In this document: positions 1 through 5,527 of the stretch, piece by piece
Numbering within the stretch: position 1 is the first letter of the stretch
Layout: the number at the start of each line of letters is the position of its first letter
Assembly: GCA_016201085.1 (NCBI GenBank)
Contig: JACQDO010000240.1
Coordinates: forward strand, 1-5,589
Direction of reading: 5' to 3'
DNA: 5,589 nt
From: Hyphomicrobiales bacterium
GTDB lineage: Bacteria > Pseudomonadota > Alphaproteobacteria > Rhizobiales > Xanthobacteraceae
Program-made: the position numbers and the translations under genes
Notes under the pieces: generated by a model
Databases searched by the model: none
What the model was told of the DNA's origin: nothing
The model's input: the letters and a program-made list of their open reading frames with translations, nothing else

Positions 1-444
1 CGGGCGCGAGATCGGCGCGATCGAGGCCCACTGGTCGGCGGCGGCGTCATAGACGAAGCATTTGGAATGCGGGCAGCGGTTCTGCTCGACGAAACCGCCA
101 AACGTATAAATCTTCGTGCCAATCGACGTGCCCGCCACGTGATTGCACGGCAGCGGGAAGGGCGCTTTCAACGACCAGCTCTTGCTCGCCGGGTCGTAGA
201 CCTGATGGAAATTCTGATCGACGCGGTGCTTGGCGTAGCCGGCGATGGAGTGAATCTTGCCCTGGCATTCGATCACGGCATGCTCGCCGGTCGGGATCGG
301 CATGCGCGGCTGCTCGACCCATTTGCCCGGATTGGCGGCCTTGGGCGCCACGCTGGTCATATAGCGCTGCTTCTCGACCGTCTTGGGGATGTCGGTGACG
401 GTCTTGTCGTTCAGACCGAGAAAGAGCGGAAGTTCTTCTGCCAT
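1..444 (-). CDS. Kelch-repeat beta-propeller protein, 3' end outside the window
   Basis: This gene starts at the ATG 444-442 and is open for 148 codons to the left edge, so its C-terminal part is missing. The start is fixed by an AGGTGA ribosome binding site just upstream that overlaps the stop codon of the isomerase gene, with an 8-base gap. Kelch blades are visible. GKIHSIAGY (about residues 62-70) with VYDPASKSW (82-90), then GTKIYTFGGF (109-118) with FVYDAAADQW (130-139), match the glycine-pair, tyrosine and tryptophan pattern of Kelch motifs. No signal peptide is seen, so a cytoplasmic location is inferred. Kelch propellers in bacteria include mutarotases, epimerases and binding scaffolds. 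The tight coupling to a sugar-isomerase-like gene suggests a role in the same carbohydrate-like pathway, but the substrate cannot be told. The long open frame beginning at a GTG at 451 is an arginine-rich shadow of this gene. Confidence 0.8.
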   Translation of the reverse strand, partial: MAEELPLFLGLNDKTVTDIPKTVEKQRYMTSVAPKAANPGKWVEQPRMPIPTGEHAVIECQGKIHSIAGYAKHRVDQNFHQVYDPASKSWSLKAPFPLPCNHVAGTSIGTKIYTFGGFVEQNRCPHSKCFVYDAAADQWASIAPISRP

Positions 445-452
445 GGATCACC

Positions 453-1340
453 TCAATTTAGATTGCGCTTGAACTTATCCAAAAACCGGTTCCCACTTTT
501 CGGGATCACATAACCAGGGACGGCGTCCCGTAATAATTTACGCGTGAGCTCGACGCCCTCGCGCGCGACGTCATAGGGCGAGCGCGCCCATTGCTCCGGA
601 TTGGGCGCCTCGTAGCTCAGATACCCTGTGTAGCCTTTTTCCGCCAACAGGCCGAGCATCTCCTTCCACTTGACGATGCCCTTGCCGGGCGGCAGCCGGT
701 CGGTCGGCCGGCGCACGCCGGTCACCGGATTGGGCGACAGGTCGCTGTACTGGAAACAATATATTTTCTCGGCCGGCACGCTTTCGAAGCCGCGGCCGCC
801 GGCGCCGCTGCGCGTGAAGTGATAGGCGTCGATCAGGTAGCCGCAGTTCGGCTTGTTGGCGCCTTCGATCAGTTCGGTGAGCACGGCGAGGCTGTTGAGC
901 ACGTCGTGCTGCGAATTGAATTCGATGGCGAGCTTCAATTTGTACTCGGCCGCGATGTCGCCGGCCTCGCGCAGATATTTGATGGCGTCCTTGATCGGGC
1001 CCTGCACCTGGCCGGGCGCGCTCATCAGCGTGTCGCAGCCGAGCGCCACCGCGTTCTCGCAGCTCTCGCGGAACACCTTGAACAGCCGCTGACTCTCCTC
1101 GCCGGTGGCGAACAGCCAGCCATATTCGACGCCGAGCACGCCGCAGTGGATACCGCTGGCTTTGATCAGGTCGAGCACTTGAGCATTCGTCATGCCGGCA
1201 TCGAAGCAGCGCTTGAAATCCGTGCGGCGCAGTTCGACCGCGTCGAAACCGCCGACCTTGGCCGCATCGAGCGCCGTCTTCAGCGGCGTGGTGTCGATGG
1301 TCCACATATGCAAAGCGATCCGCCCGAATTTCTCACTCAT
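453..1340 (-). CDS. Sugar phosphate isomerase/epimerase-like TIM-barrel protein (AP endonuclease 2 superfamily)
   Basis: The 295-residue product has the features of the xylose-isomerase-like TIM barrel family, which includes IolE, IolI, hydroxypyruvate isomerase and tagatose epimerases. Candidate metal and active-site positions, by analogy with IolI, are Glu140 in LAIEFN, Asp171 and His174 in LIDAYHF, Gln197 and Asp200 in FQYSD, and Glu244 in YLSYEAPNP. A PGKG segment near 218-221 also fits. Gln replaces the usual His at the third position, as in other members of this superfamily. A divalent-metal-dependent isomerase, epimerase or dehydratase acting on a sugar or inositol-like compound is likely; the substrate is unknown. 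The start ATG at 1340 lies 6 bases after the upstream remnant ORF, with a GAAGGAAA ribosome binding site inside that ORF's last codons. The final ~17 residues (VIPKSGNRFLDKFKRNLN) are encoded by an interspersed repeat, so the true family domain ends around residue 276. Confidence 0.85.
   Translation of the reverse strand: MSEKFGRIALHMWTIDTTPLKTALDAAKVGGFDAVELRRTDFKRCFDAGMTNAQVLDLIKASGIHCGVLGVEYGWLFATGEESQRLFKVFRESCENAVALGCDTLMSAPGQVQGPIKDAIKYLREAGDIAAEYKLKLAIEFNSQHDVLNSLAVLTELIEGANKPNCGYLIDAYHFTRSGAGGRGFESVPAEKIYCFQYSDLSPNPVTGVRRPTDRLPPGKGIVKWKEMLGLLAEKGYTGYLSYEAPNPEQWARSPYDVAREGVELTRKLLRDAVPGYVIPKSGNRFLDKFKRNLN
461..511. repeat. Hyphomicrobiales-type short interspersed repeat inside the 3' end of the isomerase gene
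   Basis: The stretch AAAACCGGTTCCCACTTTTC (482-501), followed by GGGATCA, matches from memory a short palindromic-type element scattered through intergenic DNA of Bradyrhizobium, Rhodopseudomonas and relatives, usually written GATCC(C/G)GAAAAGTGGGAACCGGTTTT on the other strand. The flank towards 461 (AAGCGCAATCTAAA on the minus strand) resembles the AAGCGCGAT-containing part often next to it. Here the element is coding and forms the C-terminal tail of the TIM-barrel protein. Its outer boundaries are estimated. No second full copy is present in the window. Confidence 0.7.
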
Positions 1341-1346
1341 GATCGA

Positions 1347-1526
1347 TCAGTTTCCTTCGTACTGGAGAATATAAAGGCCCGCGTTGGTGTCGGTGAGATA
1401 CATCAAACCTTCACTGTCGACAAAGACATCGCAGGACTGGATCGCCTTGGCGACCTGCACGCCGTCCGGCCGGCCGCCGTAGTCGCAGCGCGCGAGGAAA
1501 CGGATATTCTTGGAGGAAGCGCTCAT
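1347..1526 (-). pseudogene. LVIVD-repeat beta-propeller gene collapsed by an internal in-frame deletion (59-codon remnant)
   Basis: A 59-codon reading frame runs from ATG 1526-1524 to TGA 1349-1347. Its first 25 residues contain NIRFLARCDYGGRPDGVQV, which I recognise as the amino-terminal motif of LVIVD-repeat proteins (usually ending GRPDGVQVMV). Its last residues, IQSCDVFVDSEGLMYLTD followed by NAGLYILQYEGN, are the characteristic carboxyl end of the same family (QSCDVFVD..GLIY..D..GGLYILEY.G). Family members are about 350-450 residues long, so nearly the whole propeller is missing between Val25 and Ala26 (junction about 1445-1455), with the frame kept. The ribosome binding site is weak. 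The stop lies 6 bases before the isomerase start, and the isomerase ribosome binding site lies within the last codons, so translation of the remnant may still feed the downstream gene. A functional propeller is not possible at this length. An assembly collapse cannot be excluded. Confidence 0.72.
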
Positions 1527-1601
1527 CCTGGAAGCCTAAATAGCCGGGCCCGGTCGGCATGACGCCGAACCGGTCCTCGTCTGTGTCTGCGCCGAAGACC
1601 G

Positions 1602-2852
1602 TCAGCCGGTCGGCGCGGCAACCTCGTCGAGGCCTTTCTGCTTGGATTCCGGACCCATCTGGGTGACCGCCGCCGCGGCGATCATGAGCAGGGTGGCGAG
1701 GCAGACGAACACCGTTGTCAGCCCCCAGCCGTTCTGTACCCACAGGATGGCCGGCATGATGAAAGCCGTCGCCAGCCGGCCGACACCGGCAGACCAGCCA
1801 AAGCCCGATGCTCGTGCGTTGGTGGGGAACACCTCCGAGGCGAAGATCTGCATCGAATTGCCGGCGACCTGAACGAAGAAGATCATGATGAAGCCGGCGA
1901 CCATGAGCTGGCCGGCAGTGCCGGCGTTGCTGAATACCATGGCCATGACGCCTGCGCCGAGGAAGGCGCAGATCGATGTGATCTTACGGCCGAACTTGTC
2001 GAGCGCGTACATCATGAAGATGCTGGCGCACGGCACCGCGAAGTTCATGGCCAGGGTGTATTGCAGCGACTTGGTGACGGAGAACCCCTTGGCGTTCATG
2101 ATGTTCGGCAGCCAAGCGCTGAGGCCGATGGCAATGCCGAAGAATGCCGTAAAGCAGATCATGCCGGCGATGACGCGCACCGGGAACTGCCGAAACACGA
2201 CGCCGAAGGGATCGCTCTTTGTGTCGCTGGCGGCATCGGTCGAGAGGGTCTCCTTCGGCCCAGGAATGCCGAGACGGGCGAGCACGTCGAGCGCTTCGTT
2301 GCCTCTGCCATGCGTCGCCAGATAACGCGGCGATTCCGGCAGAAGCGCCATCGCGGTTCCGATCGGCCACACGCAGGCGCCACCGATGAAGTGGACGATG
2401 GCAAGAATTCGGCCGCGAATGGCTTTTGGCGCATATTCGCCGGCATAAGCGAAGGCCAGCGGTTGCTCGGCGCCGAGTCCGAGCCCGGCGATAAAGCGGC
2501 AGACAATCATCAACGTGACGCTCGGAGCGAGCGCGCCGAGGATGGTGAAGACGCCGAACAGCAGCAGATTGAACTGATAGATGAATCTCCGGCCGAAGCG
2601 GTCGCTGAACTGACCTTGGCCGGCGGTGCCGATGAACATGCCGAAGATGGTGGCGCTGCCTATGGCGGCGACTTCAGGTCCCGTCGCGAACTTCGATTGC
2701 AGAATGAACGGAACGAGCGAGCCGAAGATGGTGAAGTCGATGACATCGAAGAAATAGCCCGCGGCGATGAGCCCGATGATTCTCCGATGCAGCGGCGTTA
2801 TCTTTGCCGCATCCAGCGACGTACCGACAAATGCCTCAATGGTTTGAACCAC
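1602..2852 (-). CDS. MFS metabolite/proton symporter (sugar porter/NiaP-like), apparently lacking transmembrane helix 6
   Basis: This inner-membrane transporter is 416 residues long. Family marks seen are FFDVIDF in helix 1 (34-40), GQFSDRFGRR in the 2-3 loop (80-89), GEYAPKAIRGR in the 4-5 loop (138-148), PESPRYL (172-178), DKFGRK in the 8-9 loop (285-290), ASEVFPTNARASGFG (338-352) and a PESKQKGLDE tail (401-410). The start is GTG 2852-2850, supported by AGGGGAG six bases upstream. Hydrophobic segments are near 25-51, 61-78, 90-109, 111-135, 149-171, 225-249, 264-284, 291-308, 316-338, 350-373 and 377-398, making eleven rather than twelve. Helix 5 (ending WPIGTAMALL) runs directly into PESPRYL, where relatives have about 30 more residues forming helix 6. 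That would put the two halves in conflicting topology, so transport function is doubtful. It is the first gene of the leftward cluster. The likely substrate is a small organic acid or sugar-like compound. Confidence 0.82.
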   Translation of the reverse strand: MVQTIEAFVGTSLDAAKITPLHRRIIGLIAAGYFFDVIDFTIFGSLVPFILQSKFATGPEVAAIGSATIFGMFIGTAGQGQFSDRFGRRFIYQFNLLLFGVFTILGALAPSVTLMIVCRFIAGLGLGAEQPLAFAYAGEYAPKAIRGRILAIVHFIGGACVWPIGTAMALLPESPRYLATHGRGNEALDVLARLGIPGPKETLSTDAASDTKSDPFGVVFRQFPVRVIAGMICFTAFFGIAIGLSAWLPNIMNAKGFSVTKSLQYTLAMNFAVPCASIFMMYALDKFGRKITSICAFLGAGVMAMVFSNAGTAGQLMVAGFIMIFFVQVAGNSMQIFASEVFPTNARASGFGWSAGVGRLATAFIMPAILWVQNGWGLTTVFVCLATLLMIAAAAVTQMGPESKQKGLDEVAAPTG

Positions 2853-3019
2853 GGCGTTCTCCCCTATCCCGAATGTTTTTGTGATTTACGAATAGCCCCG
2901 GGACGGGAAAAGTGAGCCACAAACGGAAGGTTGGCCAGCGCCATTTCGGCGCGGGACGGCCGAATGTCGACAGCCCGACTGGCGGGACGGCTCGGGTTTC
3001 AATTAGTGAAACAGGGAGT
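2853..3019. other. Gene-free spacer between the first MFS gene and the tRNA
   Basis: I see no open frame with a plausible start and no RNA gene here. It should contain the promoter of the leftward MFS-isomerase-Kelch cluster, but I could not pick convincing -35 and -10 boxes. The 10-mer GCGGGACGGC occurs twice in direct orientation, at 2951-2960 and 2982-2991, and a related CGGGACGGG lies near 2899-2907. Confidence 0.5.
2996..3012 (-). terminator. Weak hairpin just downstream of the tRNA
   Basis: GTTTCA-CTAAT-TGAAAC (minus strand) forms a perfect 6-base-pair stem with a 5-base loop, starting 8 bases after the tRNA CCA end. It could be a 3' trailer or a stop signal for the tRNA transcript. 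It is AT-rich and lacks a following T-run, so it is not a standard intrinsic terminator. The stop codon of the read-through MFS frame (3005-3003) lies in its loop. Confidence 0.25.
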
Positions 3020-4427
3020 TGGCTGGGGGACTAGGATTCGAACCTAGATAGCCAGAGTCAGAGTCTGGAGTCCTACCGTTGGACGATCCCCCAACAAGAT
3101 CGGCTCGATTGCAGCCGCAAAGGCCCGCCGCCGGTTTACCGAAGGCCCCTGACATGGGCCAATTCGGCCGATTTGACAAGTCCAAGACGGAAACCATCAC
3201 CCGGCCATAGTTGGCCCAGGCCGCCCGCCGCGGCCGGGTGGCCACCGTCACGACCGCGATCAGGCTGAAGGCTGCCACGCCCAGGAACACCTGGCGCGGG
3301 CTGCCGTGGTCCATGATGGCGCCGAAAATCAGCGGCGAAACGATGCCGCCGAGATTGAAGCCGGTGGTGACGAAACCGAATACCTTGCCGAACGAGCCGG
3401 GCGGTGTAATGGCGCGCACGATCATGTCGCGCGAGGGCATGATCACGCCGGAGAAAAATCCGCCCAGCGACATCGCCCCGATCAGCAGCAGCGCGCCGAG
3501 ATCGACGGTGCCGATCAGCGCCATGATCAGCCCGAGCGCCGCCAGCCCCAGCGTCGCGACCAAAGCGTGGCGCGTGGTGCGCCCGACCAGCAGTCCGCCG
3601 ATCAGCACACCGATGGCCGACAGCAACAGATTGCCGGACAGTGCGATATTGCCCACGCTCACCGGCGTGCCATAGAGCGCGCCGAGCGCGACCACCGAAT
3701 AATTGTAGATGCCGCCGCTGATGATCGCGAGCAGCATGAAGAAAAAGAGATTGAGCAGGATCGGCGGCGATAGCAGCAGCCGCCAGCCGGCCGTGCCTTT
3801 ATCCGCCTCGGCACGCACCGGCGCGGGGGTTCCCGCCACGGCAGGATTTTCGCGCACCGCCAGCAGCACCGCCGCCACCGCCAGGCCAAGCATGCCGGCG
3901 CCGACGAAGGCGCCGCGCCAGCCCCACAGGTTCTGCATCAGCAGCAGGGTCGCCGGCGCGACCGCGGAACCGAGCATGCCGGCGAAGGTGTGCACCGAAA
4001 ACGCCTGGCCGATACGATCCGGCGGCACGTGGTGCGACAGCAGCGCGTAGTCGGCCGGGTGGTAGACGGTGTTGCCGACGCCGGCGAGCGCGAACATCGC
4101 CACCATCATCCAGAACGAGTCGACCAGCCCGACCGTCACGAAGGCGCCGGCGCCGACGATCAAGCCGAGGATCAGCAGCACGCGCGCCCCCAGCCAGTCG
4201 ACCAGGAAGCCGACCGGCGTCTGCAGCGCGGTCGACACGATATTAAAGAGAGCGAGTGCCAAGCCGATCTCGGTATAGCTCACGCCGTATTCGGCGCGCA
4301 CGAACGGCAACAATGGAGCCAGCAATAGGATGTAATAATGCGAGACGAAATGCGCCGCGCAGATCGCGCCCAAGACGCGCAGATGCGGAGTGCGGCTTTC
4401 GCGCAAAATTTCGGTCGCTTGCGTCAT
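3003..4427 (-). CDS. MFS efflux transporter, fosmidomycin-resistance (Fsr)-like, frame running through tRNA-Gln
   Basis: The open frame encodes 474 residues, of which about 1-405 form a complete twelve-helix MFS transporter. Helix 1 holds AAHFVSHYYILLLAPLLPF (24-42). Motif A is GFLVDWLGAR (73-82). The segment GVGNTVYHPADYALLS (116-131) resembles the G.GNS.FHPAGY.L signature of the Fsr and related drug-export family. The substrate is unknown. The start ATG at 4427 is the only methionine ahead of helix 1, but no clear Shine-Dalgarno sequence precedes it. After RPRRAAWAN (398-406) the sequence stops looking like an MFS tail. Residues 445-469 are merely the translation of the tRNA gene (GGSSNGRTPDSDSG and onward), with the stop at 3005-3003. 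A stop was probably lost, or a single-base shift hides one: in the adjacent frame TGA lies at 3199-3197. The divergent upstream region carries a perfect FNR/FixK-type palindrome. Confidence 0.8.
   Translation of the reverse strand: MTQATEILRESRTPHLRVLGAICAAHFVSHYYILLLAPLLPFVRAEYGVSYTEIGLALALFNIVSTALQTPVGFLVDWLGARVLLILGLIVGAGAFVTVGLVDSFWMMVAMFALAGVGNTVYHPADYALLSHHVPPDRIGQAFSVHTFAGMLGSAVAPATLLLMQNLWGWRGAFVGAGMLGLAVAAVLLAVRENPAVAGTPAPVRAEADKGTAGWRLLLSPPILLNLFFFMLLAIISGGIYNYSVVALGALYGTPVSVGNIALSGNLLLSAIGVLIGGLLVGRTTRHALVATLGLAALGLIMALIGTVDLGALLLIGAMSLGGFFSGVIMPSRDMIVRAITPPGSFGKVFGFVTTGFNLGGIVSPLIFGAIMDHGSPRQVFLGVAAFSLIAVVTVATRPRRAAWANYGRVMVSVLDLSNRPNWPMSGAFGKPAAGLCGCNRADLVGGSSNGRTPDSDSGYLGSNPSPPANSLFH
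3020..3093 (-). tRNA. tRNA-Gln (anticodon CTG), CCA encoded
   Basis: The 74-base minus-strand sequence folds into a full cloverleaf. The acceptor arms TGGGGGA and TCCCCCA are followed by discriminator G and an encoded CCA (3022-3020). The D stem is GTCC/GGAC. The anticodon stem CCAGA/TCTGG has loop CTCTGAC, giving anticodon CTG (3061-3059), which reads the glutamine codon CAG. The T arm is CTAGG-TTCGAAT-CCTAG. The variable loop is the short type I form. All stems pair without mismatch, so the gene should be functional. It is covered end to end by the reading frame of the neighbouring MFS gene on the same strand. Confidence 0.97.
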
Positions 4428-4686
4428 AATCTAACGACGATTCCCGATAAGGCGGCGGACTATGGCCTGTTGATGTTTATCAATCCAGCGCGTTTTCAGA
4501 GGGTTGCCTATGCTCGGCACGCGGTCCCCTAGCGCGATAGCCGCGCATAAGCCCCATCAATTCCACGTAAACTCAAGAAACTGTGACATCGAGACTTGAG
4601 CCGCGGTGTTGATACAGGAGTAGACTTCGCACATCGCAAAATGCCGGCGCACCAACCGCCGCGCACCATCCGGGACGAGAGCTCAC
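4428..4686. promoter_or_regulatory. Divergent intergenic region between the Fsr-like MFS gene and the [2Fe-2S] subunit gene
   Basis: These 259 bases hold no convincing gene; the short frames crossing it lack ribosome binding sites. It must carry promoters for both directions. The clearest element is the FNR/FixK-type site at 4470-4483. Possible -10-like hexamers lie on either side of it, TATGCT at 4508-4513 for rightward and TATCGG at 4449-4444 for leftward transcription, but both are weak calls. An inverted repeat CTCAAG/CTTGAG (4572-4577 and 4595-4600, 17-base spacer) lies nearer the rightward gene. Confidence 0.6.
4470..4483. promoter_or_regulatory. FNR/FixK-type operator, perfect palindrome TTGAT-N4-ATCAA
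   Basis: TTGATGTTTATCAA matches the FNR/FixK consensus TTGAT-N4-ATCAA at every defined base. In alphaproteobacteria such sites bind FixK, FnrN, AadR or related Crp/Fnr regulators that switch genes under low oxygen. Its centre (4476.5) is about 50 bases from the leftward MFS start codon and 210 bases from the rightward start codon. A class II arrangement (site centred near -41.5) is possible for the leftward gene with a very short leader, or for the rightward gene with a leader of about 170 bases. Which gene it controls, and in which direction, is inference. Confidence 0.7.
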
Positions 4687-5142
4687 ATGATCACCATCAC
4701 CGTCAACGGCAAGGCGCACCAGCTCGACATCGAGCCGGAGACGCCGCTGCTTTGGGTTATTCGCGACGAGATCGGATTGACCGGGACCAAATTCGGCTGC
4801 GGCATATCGATGTGCGGCGCCTGCACCGTGCATGTCAACGGCGAGGCCGTGCGCTCGTGCGGCATGCCGGTGGGCGATGTCGCGGGCAAGAACATCACCA
4901 CCATCGAGGGCCTGTCGCCCGACAGCAAACATCCGGTGCAGCAAGCCTGGCTTGCCGAGGACGTGCCGCAATGCGGCTACTGCCAGTCCGGCCAGATCAT
5001 GGCGGCGGCGGCGTTCCTCAAGCAACACCCGAAGCCGAGCGACGCCGACATCGACGCCAATCTTTCCAATATCTGCCGTTGCGGCACCTATGTCCGCCTG
5101 CGCCGCGCGATCCATCGCGCCGCCGATTTGATGAAGACCTGA
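4687..5142 (+). CDS. iorA: [2Fe-2S] small subunit of a molybdenum hydroxylase, isoquinoline 1-oxidoreductase alpha-like
   Basis: This 151-residue protein carries electrons from the molybdenum cofactor of a xanthine-oxidase-family dehydrogenase to an acceptor through two [2Fe-2S] clusters. The plant-ferredoxin-like N-terminal domain has ligands Cys38, Cys43, Cys46 and Cys58 ([15 protein letters not shown]). The C-terminal helical domain has Cys96, Cys99, Cys130 and Cys132 ([10 protein letters not shown] and ICRCGTY). All eight cysteines are present, and length and ends are normal for the family. The RCGTY..lR.AIHRAA ending is typical of the isoquinoline 1-oxidoreductase/aldehyde dehydrogenase two-subunit type without a separate FAD subunit. 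The ATG at 4687 follows GAGAG by 5 bases. The gene normally precedes a roughly 700-residue molybdopterin subunit (iorB). Here only a ribosome binding site and ATG of that partner remain, so the subunit appears orphaned in this sequence. The symbol reflects family resemblance, and the true substrate may be another N-heterocycle or aldehyde. Confidence 0.88.
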   Translation: MITITVNGKAHQLDIEPETPLLWVIRDEIGLTGTKFGCGISMCGACTVHVNGEAVRSCGMPVGDVAGKNITTIEGLSPDSKHPVQQAWLAEDVPQCGYCQSGQIMAAAAFLKQHPKPSDADIDANLSNICRCGTYVRLRRAIHRAADLMKT

Positions 5143-5527
5143 GCGGGAGGACAATCATGAACCTACGTTTTTCCTCATCGACGATGATGCCCAACAAGCT
5201 GTTTCCCTTTCTGAAGACCAGCCTGCCGCCCAGGATCAACCCATAAGGATTCCAGCCCTCACGAGGCATCTCCCGGTTGAAGAAATCGATAACCTCCTGG
5301 GCCGGACCGGTTATGCTGTATTCCTCAAACCGGTTCTTGCCTGCGGATGGGGCAGTTGTGTCAGCCGGCACGAGCTTGGCTTGGAGGGGGAGCGGTACAT
5401 CGAAGAGACGGCTGCGGTAGGTGAGGCGTGGCACCGCCGGAGGCATCACCGACTCGATCAGCAGCGCGCCCATGCCCACAAGAGTCAGCAGCATTGCCAC
5501 AACCGCAAACCTCCTCAGATTGCGCAT
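5018..5527 (-). CDS. Small membrane-anchored protein of unknown function, 3' end probably lost at a junction
   Basis: The open frame is 169 codons, but only residues 1 to about 123 (5527-5159) look like real protein. Residues 8-24 form a hydrophobic anchor or signal segment after MRNLRR. A proline-rich linker follows (29-62), then a compact domain with [21 protein letters not shown] (67-87), EGW (90-92) and [20 protein letters not shown] (100-119). This alpha/beta layout, with a helix ending in GW and then LVFRKG, recalls small lipoprotein-like domains, but I cannot name the family. From residue 124 onward it is an arginine- and serine-rich antisense reading of the small-subunit gene, so the native C-terminus is missing. 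The ATG at 5527 has GAGGAA only 2 bases away; GTG at 5500-5498, 9 bases after AGGAGG, is a fair alternative. Codons such as AGG, AGA, ATA, GTA, ACA and GGA are far commoner than in neighbouring genes. Confidence 0.5.
   Translation of the reverse strand: MRNLRRFAVVAMLLTLVGMGALLIESVMPPAVPRLTYRSRLFDVPLPLQAKLVPADTTAPSAGKNRFEEYSITGPAQEVIDFFNREMPREGWNPYGLILGGRLVFRKGNSLLGIIVDEEKRRFMIVLPLRSSSNRRRDGSRGAGGHRCRNGRYWKDWRRCRRRSASGVA
5145..5159 (+). promoter_or_regulatory. Ribosome binding site and start codon of a missing large subunit (iorB position)
   Basis: GGGAGGA at 5145-5151 sits 5 bases before ATG 5157-5159, and only 14 bases separate the small-subunit stop from that ATG. This is the arrangement expected for the cotranscribed molybdopterin subunit. 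The frame opened by this ATG closes after 29 codons (TAA 5244-5246), and its product does not resemble the amino end of IorB. It is antisense to the well-formed domain of the minus-strand gene. The site therefore looks like a real start whose gene has been cut off at a junction. Confidence 0.55.

Noticed and set aside
591..1562. 323-codon plus-strand open frame
   Set aside because: It is antisense to the isomerase and LVIVD remnant, has no ribosome binding site, and its composition mirrors GC-rich third positions of the opposite strand.
1527..1601. Minus-strand peptide FGVMPTGPGYLGFQDERF as a gene remnant
   Set aside because: It has no recognisable family and overlaps the LVIVD start in another frame; it is probably ordinary intergenic sequence.
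2061..2915. 284-codon plus-strand open frame rich in Glu, Arg and Asp
   Set aside because: It is antisense to the MFS gene and has the typical charged composition of a shadow frame; no domain is recognisable.
3306..4328. Gln/Asp/His-rich plus-strand frames
   Set aside because: They are antisense shadows of the second MFS gene.
4573..5154. 193-codon minus-strand frame over the [2Fe-2S] gene
   Set aside because: The plus-strand gene has all eight cysteine ligands and a clear family match, so the minus frame is a shadow.
4596..5246. 216-codon plus-strand frame overlapping the [2Fe-2S] gene
   Set aside because: It is an Arg/His-rich out-of-frame reading of the small subunit.
5157..5246. 29-codon frame after a good ribosome binding site
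   Set aside because: Its product is antisense to a well-formed domain and does not resemble IorB. It is treated as a cut-off start rather than a real small protein.
5327..5336. AAACCGGTTC as a second copy of the interspersed repeat
   Set aside because: Only the 10-base palindrome matches; the flanks differ, and it is normal coding sequence (KNRFEE).
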